From Polyangia bacterium (GTDB lineage: Bacteria > Myxococcota_A > Polyangia > Nannocystales > Nannocystaceae): a stretch of 64,000 nt of DNA. The stretch spans positions 1 through 64,000 of the forward strand of contig JAUIFF010000007.1 of NCBI GenBank assembly GCA_030429545.1. Direction: 5' to 3'. Position numbers and translations under genes: made by a program. Positions 51,237-59,895 of the stretch are shown in pieces. Positions within the stretch are counted from its first letter, which is position 1. Every line of letters starts with the position of its first letter. The notes under the pieces were generated by a model. That model was not told the origin of the DNA and did no database searches. It worked only from the letters and a program-made list of their open reading frames with translations.

Positions 51237-51989
51237 TCAAAGTGGTGCGCCGTCCAAAATCCATTCTTCGATCGCCATGATGTCGGCGTCGCTGAGTGCC
51301 GGGCCGCCAAGTGGCATCTGTCCACCGGCCCCACCAACGTCACCCTGGGTGCCAGAAACCTTGTGGAACATGTAGCTGTTTTCCGGATCGCCGGGCTCGA
51401 CACGATTCATACCCGGGACATCACCCGAGGCGGCACCCACGAGGTTGTCATAGGCCGTTTGCATGTCAGGCATCGACAGCCCACCTGAACCCCCGACGTG
51501 GCAACCGCAACGCACGGCGATGATATCGGGGTAGATTTTCCCTTCAAAGCCCATTCCCGGTTCCCCGGTGGTCGGGTCTTCGGTCGTCGGATCTTCGGTC
51601 GTCGGGTCTTCGGTTGTCGGGTCTTCGGTCGTCGGGTCTTCAGTTGTCGGATCTTCGGTCGTTGGATCCTCAGTCGTCGGATCTTCAGTGGTTGGATCCT
51701 CAGTTGTTGGGCCATCGGTGGTTGGCTCTTCCGTGGTCGGGCCGTCGGTGGTCGGCTCCTCGGTCGTGCCCTCCGTCTCGCCGCCAGTTTCGGTTTCTCC
51801 CGTTTCCCCGGTCTCCCCGGTTTCCCCGGTTTCGGAGGTCGGAGACTCGGTGGTCGGGGATTCGGTCGTCTGAGCTTCGGTGTCTGAATCGCTGCCGCTG
51901 TTGTCGACAATGACACAGGCACCGAGTGACAGGGAGCTAACGACAAAGGATGCGGTCAACAGACCGCGGATAAACTTTTTGGTGTTCAT
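51237..51989 (-). CDS. Lipoprotein with (Thr-Thr-Glu-Asp-Pro) stalk and cytochrome-like C-terminus
   Basis: A 250-residue protein from ATG 51989. The lipobox is LSLGAC. The stalk contains GETGETGETG and about a dozen TTEDP repeats. The C-terminal 100 residues (IYPDIIAVRCGCHVGGSGGLSMPDMQTAYDNLVG ... QMPLGGPALSDADIMAIEEWILDGA) resemble the cytochrome-c-like domain found in many myxobacterial and planctomycete surface proteins. The haem motif is reduced to CGCH (CxCH instead of CxxCH), so haem attachment is doubtful. An upstream extension to 52535 contains no signal or family sequence and was rejected. Confidence 0.83.
   Translation of the reverse strand: MNTKKFIRGLLTASFVVSSLSLGACVIVDNSGSDSDTEAQTTESPTTESPTSETGETGETGETGETETGGETEGTTEEPTTDGPTTEEPTTDGPTTEDPTTEDPTTEDPTTEDPTTEDPTTEDPTTEDPTTEDPTTEDPTTGEPGMGFEGKIYPDIIAVRCGCHVGGSGGLSMPDMQTAYDNLVGAASGDVPGMNRVEPGDPENSYMFHKVSGTQGDVGGAGGQMPLGGPALSDADIMAIEEWILDGAPL
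51570..51760 (-). repeat. Tandem 15-bp repeat encoding Thr-Thr-Glu-Asp-Pro stalk
   Basis: Roughly a dozen 15-base units (plus strand GTCGGGTCTTCGGTC with variants) encode a (TTEDP/TTDGP/TTEEP)n stalk in the lipoprotein gene. Copies differ mostly at third bases. The length in residues can change in steps of five. Confidence 0.85.
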
Positions 51990-52268
51990 GGATAACTTCT
52001 CGCAATCGGGGAAAATCAGTGACGGGTGGCGCCAGAAGGCCAACACGCCACCCACCAAAGACGGCTTCGGCCGGACTATGTTCGCACGATTTATGCGGGC
52101 CATTGGGCCTGTCGCTGGGTGCCCGGGAATGAGCCTCTCGATTGCACCGGCGCCCATGCCTCGGACGTGGACCTCCCCCCGACAAAAGCCAAGAGCACAA
52201 CGGTGAACCCGGCCGCGCTGCAACCGGCGACCATATGACAAGCCGCCAGCTCCTGTTAGCATCCCGGC

Positions 52269-53900
52269 ATGCGCGATCATCCGCCCCGCATCATCACCCA
52301 TCTCAACGAACTGATGCACGCACACGGGTGGTTGCGGCCCGACGACCTGCGCGCGTTGGCCCAAAAACTTGGGGAACCTCTGTACAAAATCGAGGGACTT
52401 GCCTCGTTTTATCCCCACTATCGGCGCACGCCCCCGGCTGCCCGGACGATTGAGATCTGTCGGGACCTCAGCTGCGATATGCAGGGTTGTGGGCAGTTGC
52501 GCAGGCGAGCGGACGAACTCGCACGTTCGCACCAAGCGGCCACCGGCGAGCGCGTCGAGGTTGTCGAAGTCTCGTGTCTAGGCCGCTGCGAACGGGCCCC
52601 GGCCGCGCTGGTCGACCACCGACCGACGATGGGCGAAGTCGGGATTCGCACCGGCCTACAGGCCAAAAAAACCCACGCGCCTGCTGCTGCCACCGACGCC
52701 GGCCGCTATCGCTGCGACCCGTATCAAACCAGCGAGGAGCACTACACCACTATCCAGGCGCTCGCCGAGCAATCCCATCAAGATGCATCTGCAAGTGTTT
52801 TAGACAATCTCAAGCGCGCCGGCCTGCGTGGCATGGGCGGGGCCGGGTTTCCCACTGCGACCAAATGGGGTTTTGTGCTAAAGGCCCAGGGCGAGCGTAA
52901 ATACGTGATTTGCAACGCCGATGAGAGCGAGCCAGGTACCTTTAAAGACCGGGAGATCCTGGCTACGCTGCCGCACCTGGTGTGGGAGGGCATGTTGATC
53001 GCCGCCCATGTGGTCGGGGCGAGCCACTGCATCGTGTACATCCGCCACGAGTATGAGCCCGAGCGTCAACGCCTCGCTGCCGAGCAGCAGCGGGCCGAGC
53101 AGGTCGCCGCCAAACTCGGTATCACGCTCGAGATCTTTGTCTCCCCCGGCGGCTACATTATGGGCGAAGAGACAGCCCTGCTCGAAGCCCTCGAAGATCG
53201 CCGCGGCGAGCCCCGCAACAAACCGCCGTACCCGGGCATTGAGGGCCTCGACGGCAAGCCCACGGTCATCAACAACGTCGAGACCCTGGCCATGGCCACC
53301 GTGATCTGTGCGCGCGGGGCCGACTGGTGGCAGGCCCAGGGGGTCAACGGTTGTCATGGCCTCAAGTTCATGTCTGTGAGTGGCGATGTCGAAGTTCCGG
53401 GCGTCTACGAAGTCCCGATGGGCACGCGGGTCAAGGACCTGATCGCCAGGGCGGGCGGCATGGCCGGGGGTGGCGAGCTGGTGGCGTTTTTACCTGGAGG
53501 TGCATCTGCATCGTTTTTACCGGGCGCGGCCGCCAACACCCCCCTCGACTTCGACAAAATGCGAGAAGCCGGCTCAACCCTGGGCTCAGGGGGGTTTGTC
53601 GCCGTTGGCGAAGGTCGCGACCTCCTGGCCCTTGGCATCAGCCTGACCAAGTTTTTTCGCAACGAATCCTGTGGAAAATGTGTGCCGTGCCGGGTCGGCT
53701 CCGAAAAGTCCGTCACCCTACTCAATGAGGTACACCAAAAGGGTAGCCAGCACCTGCCTCTGCTCAAGGACCTCGAGCAAACCATGGCCCAAACCAGCAT
53801 ATGTGGCTTGGGACAGGTTGTTTTGACCCCGGTACTCTCGCTGTTTAAGCATTTTCCCGAGCTGGCAGCCCAGGCCTCAACCGCAAAACCTGCGAACTAG
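52269..53900 (+). CDS. NuoE-NuoF fused NADH-binding iron-sulphur flavoprotein (FdsB-like)
   Basis: A 543-residue protein joining a NuoE-like thioredoxin-fold [2Fe-2S] domain (C64, C69; C103, C107 in CLGRC) to a NuoF-like domain. The latter has an FMN/NADH-binding loop (RGMGGAGFPTATKW, about 187-200), GGYIMGEETALLE, and a [4Fe-4S] site (SCGKCVPC, about 466-473, plus SICGLGQ, about 512). Fusions of this type are the diaphorase subunit of NAD-dependent formate dehydrogenases and related molybdenum enzymes. The neighbours are molybdenum-cofactor genes, which supports that link, although the catalytic subunit is not in this window. It begins the operon and lies 11 bases before moeA. Confidence 0.87.
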   Translation: MRDHPPRIITHLNELMHAHGWLRPDDLRALAQKLGEPLYKIEGLASFYPHYRRTPPAARTIEICRDLSCDMQGCGQLRRRADELARSHQAATGERVEVVEVSCLGRCERAPAALVDHRPTMGEVGIRTGLQAKKTHAPAAATDAGRYRCDPYQTSEEHYTTIQALAEQSHQDASASVLDNLKRAGLRGMGGAGFPTATKWGFVLKAQGERKYVICNADESEPGTFKDREILATLPHLVWEGMLIAAHVVGASHCIVYIRHEYEPERQRLAAEQQRAEQVAAKLGITLEIFVSPGGYIMGEETALLEALEDRRGEPRNKPPYPGIEGLDGKPTVINNVETLAMATVICARGADWWQAQGVNGCHGLKFMSVSGDVEVPGVYEVPMGTRVKDLIARAGGMAGGGELVAFLPGGASASFLPGAAANTPLDFDKMREAGSTLGSGGFVAVGEGRDLLALGISLTKFFRNESCGKCVPCRVGSEKSVTLLNEVHQKGSQHLPLLKDLEQTMAQTSICGLGQVVLTPVLSLFKHFPELAAQASTAKPAN

Positions 53901-53911
53901 GAAGCGACCAC

Positions 53912-55207
53912 ATGGGCCACAGCATCCGTATGCGGGGCTTTCGTTCACGTAGCGAAGTCACCGACGTGATCGACATCCTGGACACTGCCTCCCCCCTCGC
54001 AAGCGAGCTGGTCGCGGTGAGCGAGTGTGCCGGCCGCAACCTCACCGAAGAGGTTGTCGCCCCGATCAACGTCCCCGGATTTGTCCGCGCGGCCGTCGAT
54101 GGCTACGCGATTCGGGGTGAAGATAGCTTTGGCGCCAGCGAGCAAAATCCGTTGCTCCTACAAGTACTCGGCACGAGTCTGCCGGGGCGGCCGTTTGCCG
54201 GCTCGGTCGGTCACCAGCAGGCGGTTCGCATCACCACCGGTGCGCCGGTACCAGAAGGGGCCGACGCGGTGATCCAGGCAGAGCTCACCCAGTTGCCGGC
54301 GGGTCAGCGCCTCGAGCAGCCAAACCAGGTCGAGCTTGTCGGTTCGGTCGCACCGCAAAAGCACATGGGCCAGGTCGGCGAGGATGTTGCCCAGGGCGAA
54401 ACAATCCTCCGACCGCCGCGGAGGTTGCGACCCCAGGATGCCGGGGTATTGGCCTCACTGTCGATCGCCGACGTTCCGGTTGTCCGTCGACCTCGCGTGC
54501 AAATGTTGGTGACCGGCTCCGAGCTGGTCGCGCCCGGCAACCGCCCGGGGCCCCACCAAATCGTCGACAGCAACTCGGTCCTGCTCGCCGGTCTCGTGGC
54601 CCGCGACCGTGGCCGATGGCTGCCACCTATACGGGTCGCCGACGGCGAGCAGTCGCTGACCCGCGGCCTCGACCAACTGATCAGCGGCCAAGCCGACATC
54701 CTACTGGTCTCGGGAGCCACCAGCGTCGGGCTCGAGGACCTGATGCCAACGGTCCTGGCGACCCGGGGAAAGTTGCTGATACATGGTGTAGCGATGCGCC
54801 CGGCCAGCCCGACCGGCCTCGGCCAACTCCACGACGGTCGATTTGTCCTGTTGCTCCCCGGCAATCCGGTTTCGTGCCTGTGCGCCTACGAGTTTTTTGT
54901 GGGGCCACTGGTGCGACGGCTCGAAGGTCATCCGCAACCGTGGCGGTGGCCCCATCCGCAGCGGCGGTTACAACTCGCCCGCAAGATCGTGTCGAAAATC
55001 GGCCGCGTCGACTTTGTCCGGGTGGGGATTGCCGAACACGAGGGCCGCGACCAGGTCGTCCCCATTGCCACCTCGGGGGCGAGTAATTTGTCGTCGGCCG
55101 TGCGAGCTGCCGGGGTCGTCGTGGTTGAGCGCGACCTCGAAGGGCTGGCCCCTGAAACGTGGGTGAATGTACATCTATTTGATGACCCCACGGAGACGGG
55201 CCCATGA
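53912..55207 (+). CDS. moeA: Molybdopterin molybdenumtransferase
   Basis: A 431-residue enzyme inserting molybdenum into molybdopterin. Family signatures include VDGYAIRGED, TTGAPVPEGADAVIQ, VTGSELVAPG, the nucleotide-site-like VSGATSVGLEDL, and LLPGNPVSCLCAYEFFVGP, followed by the C-terminal barrel. A good ribosome site (AGGAAG) sits upstream of ATG 53912. In many MoeA proteins the motif is SGGTSVG; here it reads SGATSVG. The gene overlaps the following MoeA-PBP gene by four bases (ATGA). Confidence 0.93.
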   Translation: MGHSIRMRGFRSRSEVTDVIDILDTASPLASELVAVSECAGRNLTEEVVAPINVPGFVRAAVDGYAIRGEDSFGASEQNPLLLQVLGTSLPGRPFAGSVGHQQAVRITTGAPVPEGADAVIQAELTQLPAGQRLEQPNQVELVGSVAPQKHMGQVGEDVAQGETILRPPRRLRPQDAGVLASLSIADVPVVRRPRVQMLVTGSELVAPGNRPGPHQIVDSNSVLLAGLVARDRGRWLPPIRVADGEQSLTRGLDQLISGQADILLVSGATSVGLEDLMPTVLATRGKLLIHGVAMRPASPTGLGQLHDGRFVLLLPGNPVSCLCAYEFFVGPLVRRLEGHPQPWRWPHPQRRLQLARKIVSKIGRVDFVRVGIAEHEGRDQVVPIATSGASNLSSAVRAAGVVVVERDLEGLAPETWVNVHLFDDPTETGP

Positions 55208-57198
55208 CCGGGGGGCACAACCAAAGCCAATTTTTACAGGTTATCGACCCCGAGCTTGCGCACAGCCGCTGGCGAGCCGCGTTGGGACCTGTCTCCCCGC
55301 GCACCGAAATCGTCGAACTCGCCAACCTGCGTGGCCGCGTACTCGCCCGCTCCGTCGCAGCACCCGGTGACGTCCCGGGGTTCGACCGCAGCAATGTCGA
55401 TGGCTACGCCGTGTGTGCCCGCGATACCTACGGCGCAAGCGAGGGACAACCGGTGCGCCTGCGGCTTGCAGGCGAGGTGATCGCCACCGGTGTCGCCCCG
55501 CAAACCGAGGTTGTCCCCGGGCTTGCGGTGACGATCGCAACCGGCGGGATGGTGCCACGTGGCGCCGACGCGGTGTTGATGCTCGAGGACTGCGACCTCG
55601 AAACCCGCGACACCCTGATCGTCCGCCGGCCAGCTGTCCCCGGGGCCATGATCTCATTTGCCGGCTCCGACATTACCCGCGGCGAAGTCGTCCTGCGCCG
55701 CGGCAGCCTGTTGAGCTCGCGCGAAACCGGTGTACTTGCAGCGATCGGCCTGGGCCAAACACTGGTCTATCGCCGCCCCCGGGTCGGCGTGCTGTCGACC
55801 GGTGACGAGTTGGTGGCACCGGGCAAGCCCCTGCCACTTGCCCATGTCCACGACTGCAACCAGACCGTGCTCGCCGACGCCTGCGAGGAGCTCGGTTGTG
55901 AGGTTGTCCGCCTGGGTATTGCCCCCGACCGCGACGCGGCCCTGGCCAACACCTTGCAGGCGGCGATCGCCAGCTGTGACCTCGTGCTGCTATCTGGCGG
56001 GACAAGCAAGGGCGCGGGCGATCGCAGCTACCGGGCGGTTGCCGAACTTCCGGGGCCGACCGCCGACATAGGTCCCATCATCGTCCACGGCGTGGCCCTC
56101 AAACCCGGCAAGCCCGTGTGTTTGGCGGCCACACGTACAGCTGAGCGTATCGTCCCAATCGTCGTCCTCCCGGGGTTTCCCACATCCGCGCTGTTTACGT
56201 TCCACGAGTTTTGTGCCCCGCTGCTGCGCCAACTCGGAGGTCGTCCTCGCAAAAACAGTGCACAGACAAGTATCTCGGCAGACCTGGCCGCTGGCGTCTC
56301 GAGTGTGCGCGGCCGTCGACAATATATGCTCGTCCAGTTGATGCAGCCGACCTCCGGGGAGCGCCCGGTAGCCCAGGCAATTTCCAAGGGCTCGGGCTCG
56401 ATCTCGGCGTTTTGCCGGGCCGATGGATTTGTCGCGGTCCCCCAGCAACAAGAGCGCATCGAGGCCTCCGAGGCGGTCGAGGTCGTCCCAATGGGGGCTG
56501 CGACCCATCCCGCAGACCTCGTCATTGCCGGCAGTCACTGCACCGGGCTCGAGCTGATCGCCGAGTACTTGCACGCCCAAGGGCTGCGCATCCAACTCGT
56601 GGCCCTGGGCAGCCAGGGCGGCTTGCGCAACGCTGCCAGTGAACTTTGTGACGTCGCACCGATACACCTCTACGACCGTCAAACATGTACCTACAACCGA
56701 ACCTTCGTGCCCGACAACTGTCGACTCATCCGCGGCTACCAGCGTATGCAAGGGCTGCTGTTTCGCCGCGACGATCCGCGGTTTTCCGCGCCTATGGGCG
56801 AGCCGACAGGTTGGGTGACAGACAATTTGCTGGCCGACGATGTGGTGATGGTCAATCGCAATCGCGGCAGCGGCACACGGGTATTGGTCGATGAGTTGCT
56901 TGCCCCACTCGCCCCCAAACGACCCCGCGGCTACCACCACGAAGCCCGTTCCCACTCCGGCGTGGCAACCTGCGTGGCCCAGGGCCGGGCCGATTGGGGG
57001 ATTGCGATCGCCACGGTTGCCGAGCAGGCCGGGCTTGGGTTTGTGCCGATCCGCAGCGAGTCCTACGACTTTGTGATTCCCCAAGCTCGGTTTTCTCGCG
57101 CGGCCGTCCAACAATTTTTACAAGCTCTCACGGCCCCCGAAGTGGTCGAGGGGCTCACACAGGCGGGCTTTACCCCCGACAAAGGCGTTCTTTCATGA
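55204..57198 (+). CDS. MoeA-like protein fused to a substrate-binding-protein domain
   Basis: A 664-residue fusion. Residues about 1-410 are a second MoeA (DVPGFDRSNVDGYAV, ATGGMVPRGADAVLML, STGDELVAPGK, SGGTSKGAGD, VVLPGFPTSALFTFHEF). Residues about 440-660 form a periplasmic-binding-protein-like domain (GSHCTGLELIAEYLHAQG, VNRNRGSGTRVLVDELL, HSGVATCVAQGRADWGIAI), of the kind also seen fused to ModE-like regulators and proposed to bind molybdate or the cofactor. There is no signal peptide, so the domain acts in the cytoplasm, possibly sensing or donating metal. It is translationally coupled to both neighbours. Confidence 0.9.
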   Translation: MTGGHNQSQFLQVIDPELAHSRWRAALGPVSPRTEIVELANLRGRVLARSVAAPGDVPGFDRSNVDGYAVCARDTYGASEGQPVRLRLAGEVIATGVAPQTEVVPGLAVTIATGGMVPRGADAVLMLEDCDLETRDTLIVRRPAVPGAMISFAGSDITRGEVVLRRGSLLSSRETGVLAAIGLGQTLVYRRPRVGVLSTGDELVAPGKPLPLAHVHDCNQTVLADACEELGCEVVRLGIAPDRDAALANTLQAAIASCDLVLLSGGTSKGAGDRSYRAVAELPGPTADIGPIIVHGVALKPGKPVCLAATRTAERIVPIVVLPGFPTSALFTFHEFCAPLLRQLGGRPRKNSAQTSISADLAAGVSSVRGRRQYMLVQLMQPTSGERPVAQAISKGSGSISAFCRADGFVAVPQQQERIEASEAVEVVPMGAATHPADLVIAGSHCTGLELIAEYLHAQGLRIQLVALGSQGGLRNAASELCDVAPIHLYDRQTCTYNRTFVPDNCRLIRGYQRMQGLLFRRDDPRFSAPMGEPTGWVTDNLLADDVVMVNRNRGSGTRVLVDELLAPLAPKRPRGYHHEARSHSGVATCVAQGRADWGIAIATVAEQAGLGFVPIRSESYDFVIPQARFSRAAVQQFLQALTAPEVVEGLTQAGFTPDKGVLS

Positions 57199-57845
57199 CA
57201 ACTGCCAACAAGCCCACGACCGGTGCGGTGCTGCTCGCCGGCGGGCGCTCCTCGCGAATGGGACAGCCCAAGGCCTGGCTCGATTGGGGTGGCAAACCGC
57301 TGCTCACCCACCTCGTGGAGCTCGTTCATTTAAGTTGTACACACATTGTTGTTGTCGGAGCACCGGGTCAGCCGCTGCCGGACCTGCCGCGGGCAACCCG
57401 GGTTGACGACCCGCCCGAGCGCCTCGGCATGGGCCCGCTCGTCGGGCTGCACACAGGCTTGCAGGCCCTCGCACATAGGCAGGTCGAAGTTGCGTTTTTG
57501 GGGGCTTGCGACGGGGTTGCGATGCAGTCGACACATGTCGAGTTTGTCGTTGGTTGCCTGCGCACCCAGGGCGTTGATGCTGTGATCCCGGTCGACGACG
57601 CCCCCCCACACTACGCCCATCCACTTGCGAGCGCGGTGGTGGTTGACAAAGCGCTTGCTGTTACAACCAAACTTCTCGACCAGGGTGTGCGTCGCCCGGT
57701 TCGCCTGTTTCAACAACTCGGCGCCCTCGAGGTCCCCGCCTCGCAACTGCCCGACCCCGGTGTGCTGGCAACCTGCAATACGCCACAGGCCTACCGCGCT
57801 GCCTACCTCGCACGCTGGGGGCAAAACCCTCCCACCACGGGCTAG
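57195..57845 (+). CDS. mobA: Molybdenum cofactor guanylyltransferase
   Basis: A 216-residue nucleotidyltransferase that adds GMP to the molybdenum cofactor. The N-terminal GTP motif is LLAGGRSSRMGQPKAWLDWGGKPLL. Later signatures are RLGMGPLVGLHTGL and a shortened acidic metal site (GACDGVAM, where LxxDxP is usual). C-terminal NTPQAYRAAY is conserved in the family. ATG 57195 overlaps the previous stop (ATGA). It is the last gene of the cofactor operon. MocA-type CTP transfer is an alternative, but the MobA reading fits the context. Confidence 0.85.
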   Translation: MTTANKPTTGAVLLAGGRSSRMGQPKAWLDWGGKPLLTHLVELVHLSCTHIVVVGAPGQPLPDLPRATRVDDPPERLGMGPLVGLHTGLQALAHRQVEVAFLGACDGVAMQSTHVEFVVGCLRTQGVDAVIPVDDAPPHYAHPLASAVVVDKALAVTTKLLDQGVRRPVRLFQQLGALEVPASQLPDPGVLATCNTPQAYRAAYLARWGQNPPTTG

Positions 57846-57874
57846 CTGCTCACGGGTCGCCTACCCGGCGCCTG

Positions 57875-58834
57875 CTACTGCCCAACCAGGTCAAAACGGT
57901 CGAGCGCGGCTTGCATCTGCGGCAGCGAAGTCAGCCCTTCAAATGCCCATGGCAAAACCATGGCCGGCGGCGGATTTTGTTTGGGCAACTCACGCAAGAG
58001 TTGCTCAACGTTGGCCCGGTGGCGGCCACCCTGGGCGGCGATGGTGTTGGTCGCCTGCAACATCTTTGCGATCGCACCGTCGGGGTCCTCGCTCGCACTG
58101 GGCTCGGGGATCTGCGGGATGTCCCCCGGCCAAACCCCGTTGACGATGGTCGTGCCGATCGAGATGTTGAGCTCTTCCCGCAGCGAAGTTGCGAGTTCAG
58201 CCATTTCGGTGAGGGGCCACCTCGCCGGCAACCCCACGAGCACGGCCTGTACTTTTTGCGGATCTTCGAGGGCATCTCGCATGGCCTTGGCTTCATTTGT
58301 GAGCTGCCCCACCGGTACTGCTCGCAAAATGGCCCGCGGCACGCCGAGCGTGTATCGCAGGTGCCCGGTTGCCGGGCCGTCGAAGATCACGGTGTCGTAG
58401 CTGCGGGCGCGACAGGCCTCGTGCCACAACTTGCCCAGCACGGCGTAGTCGTCGAGCCCGGGGACGGCGTTGAGCAGCCGACGCATCAGCTTGTTGTCAA
58501 ACACAGCCTTGGCGATGCGTTGGCTCTTGATCATCATCGCCCCGTACTCGCGCACACACACGTGCGTGACCACGCGTTGGATCGACAGTCCGCGAACCAC
58601 AGGGGTTGGCTCCTCGGCGAGCTTGTCCTGCCCGAGCATCCAGGCGAGGCGATCGTCTAAACCCACGGTTGCGACCAACACGTTGCGACCGCGTCGGGCC
58701 AGCGCCAGGCCAAACAGCGCGGCGATGGTGGTTCGACCCACGCCCCCCTTGCCACTGACAATCAGCATCTGCCGCCTCGCCAGCTGGTCGAGGACCTCTT
58801 CGGCATCTAAAAAGCGCTGGGCGGCGGCCGACAT
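57875..58834 (-). CDS. ArsA/GET3-like ATPase with altered Walker A lysine
   Basis: A 319-residue SIMIBI-class P-loop protein from ATG 58834. The deviant Walker A motif reads SGKGGVGRTTIAA: the signature lysine after SG is present, but the usual lysine before Thr is arginine. The switch II region (VIFDGPATGHLRY) and PLTEMAELATSL match ArsA/anion-transporting ATPases of high-GC bacteria. The other expected parts are present, so this is a real gene, but its ATPase activity is doubtful or altered. An upstream extension (to 59020) lacks family sequence. It is convergent with mobA and divergent from map. Confidence 0.85.
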   Translation of the reverse strand: MSAAAQRFLDAEEVLDQLARRQMLIVSGKGGVGRTTIAALFGLALARRGRNVLVATVGLDDRLAWMLGQDKLAEEPTPVVRGLSIQRVVTHVCVREYGAMMIKSQRIAKAVFDNKLMRRLLNAVPGLDDYAVLGKLWHEACRARSYDTVIFDGPATGHLRYTLGVPRAILRAVPVGQLTNEAKAMRDALEDPQKVQAVLVGLPARWPLTEMAELATSLREELNISIGTTIVNGVWPGDIPQIPEPSASEDPDGAIAKMLQATNTIAAQGGRHRANVEQLLRELPKQNPPPAMVLPWAFEGLTSLPQMQAALDRFDLVGQ

Positions 58835-59039
58835 GGCGACAGAGCTTGCCACGGCTCGCACAAAAACTGCACCTCGGACAAGGCCCGATTCACTCACGCC
58901 GCGGCTGGCGAGCAAACCGGTCAGATACAACAAAACCCGCGCATGTGTCGGTGCCCAGCTGGCAAACCGCCGGCAAACCGCCGCAACCCTTGACCTCGGG
59001 GCTTGCAGGTGCCACACCAACCGCCACTAAAGGGTTCTT

Positions 59040-59852
59040 ATGGCCGTTGAGATCAAGAGCAAGCACGAAATTGAGAAGATGCGGGCGACCTGCCGGCTCG
59101 CGGCCTCCGTCCTCGAATTTATCGAACCCCATGTCCAGCCCGGGGTTTCGACCGAGGACCTCAACCGCCTGTGCCACGACTACATCGTCGAGCGCAACGC
59201 CTACCCCTCGCCGCTCAACTACAAGGGGTTTCCCAAGTCGATCTGCACATCGGTCAACGAAGTCGTGTGCCACGGCATCCCCGACCCCAAAAAGGTCCTC
59301 AAGCAGGGCGACATCATCAACATCGATATCACCACCACCCTCGACGGCTACTTTGGTGATTGTTCGGACATGTTTATCGTGGGCGGCAAAACCAACAAAC
59401 ACGCGCAAAAGCTGATCGATGTCACGCGTGAAAGCCTGTGGCTAGGCATCCGCGAAGTCGGGCCGAACAAGCGCTTGGGGGACATTGGCGCGGTGATCTA
59501 CGAGTTTGCCCACAACCGCCACGGCTACGGGGTGGTCGAGATGTTCTGCGGCCACGGTATCGGGCGCGAGTTTCATATGGCGCCGCAGGTGTCCCACGTT
59601 GGGCGCAAGGGCACCGGCAGGCGCATGAAGCCGGGCATGACCTTCACCATCGAGCCGATGATCAACATCGGGACCGAGCACTGCGAAATCCTCGACGATG
59701 GCTGGACCGCACTCACCCGCGACCGCAAGTGGAGTGCCCAGGCCGAACACACGATCTTGGTCACCGAAGCGGGTTTTGAAGTCCTCACCCTGCGTCGTGG
59801 GGGCTACTGCCCGCCTGACCTCCGGGACACGTGCTTGCCGGTTACCGCCTAA
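59040..59852 (+). CDS. map: Methionine aminopeptidase, type I
   Basis: A 270-residue cytosolic enzyme removing the initiator methionine. All five metal ligands are in place: two Asp in INIDITTTLDGYFGDCSDMF, His in CGHGIGREFH, and Glu in FTIEPM and QAEHTI. The length and motif order are normal for type I. ATG 59040 follows the gap after the divergent ArsA-like gene. A CACA variant of the iterated palindrome, TGTACACACA, lies 7 bases after the stop. Confidence 0.97.
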   Translation: MAVEIKSKHEIEKMRATCRLAASVLEFIEPHVQPGVSTEDLNRLCHDYIVERNAYPSPLNYKGFPKSICTSVNEVVCHGIPDPKKVLKQGDIINIDITTTLDGYFGDCSDMFIVGGKTNKHAQKLIDVTRESLWLGIREVGPNKRLGDIGAVIYEFAHNRHGYGVVEMFCGHGIGREFHMAPQVSHVGRKGTGRRMKPGMTFTIEPMINIGTEHCEILDDGWTALTRDRKWSAQAEHTILVTEAGFEVLTLRRGGYCPPDLRDTCLPVTA

Positions 59853-59895
59853 ATCTCGTTGTACACACATGTAAATGGGGTGAGGCATCGCGCCG

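Noticed and set aside
52269..53900. The NuoE-NuoF fusion as a sequencing artefact
   Set aside because: The linker is open over many codons without a stop or start signature, and fused NuoEF-type proteins are a known form in NAD-dependent formate dehydrogenases.
3610..58080. Frequent GCGATCGC-like words (for example near 7672, 28115, 55967), similar to the cyanobacterial HIP1 element
   Set aside because: They mostly encode Ala-Ile-Ala with the favoured codons GCG ATC GCC, so codon preference explains them. They lack the A-ending codon signature seen with TGYA-NN-TRCA.
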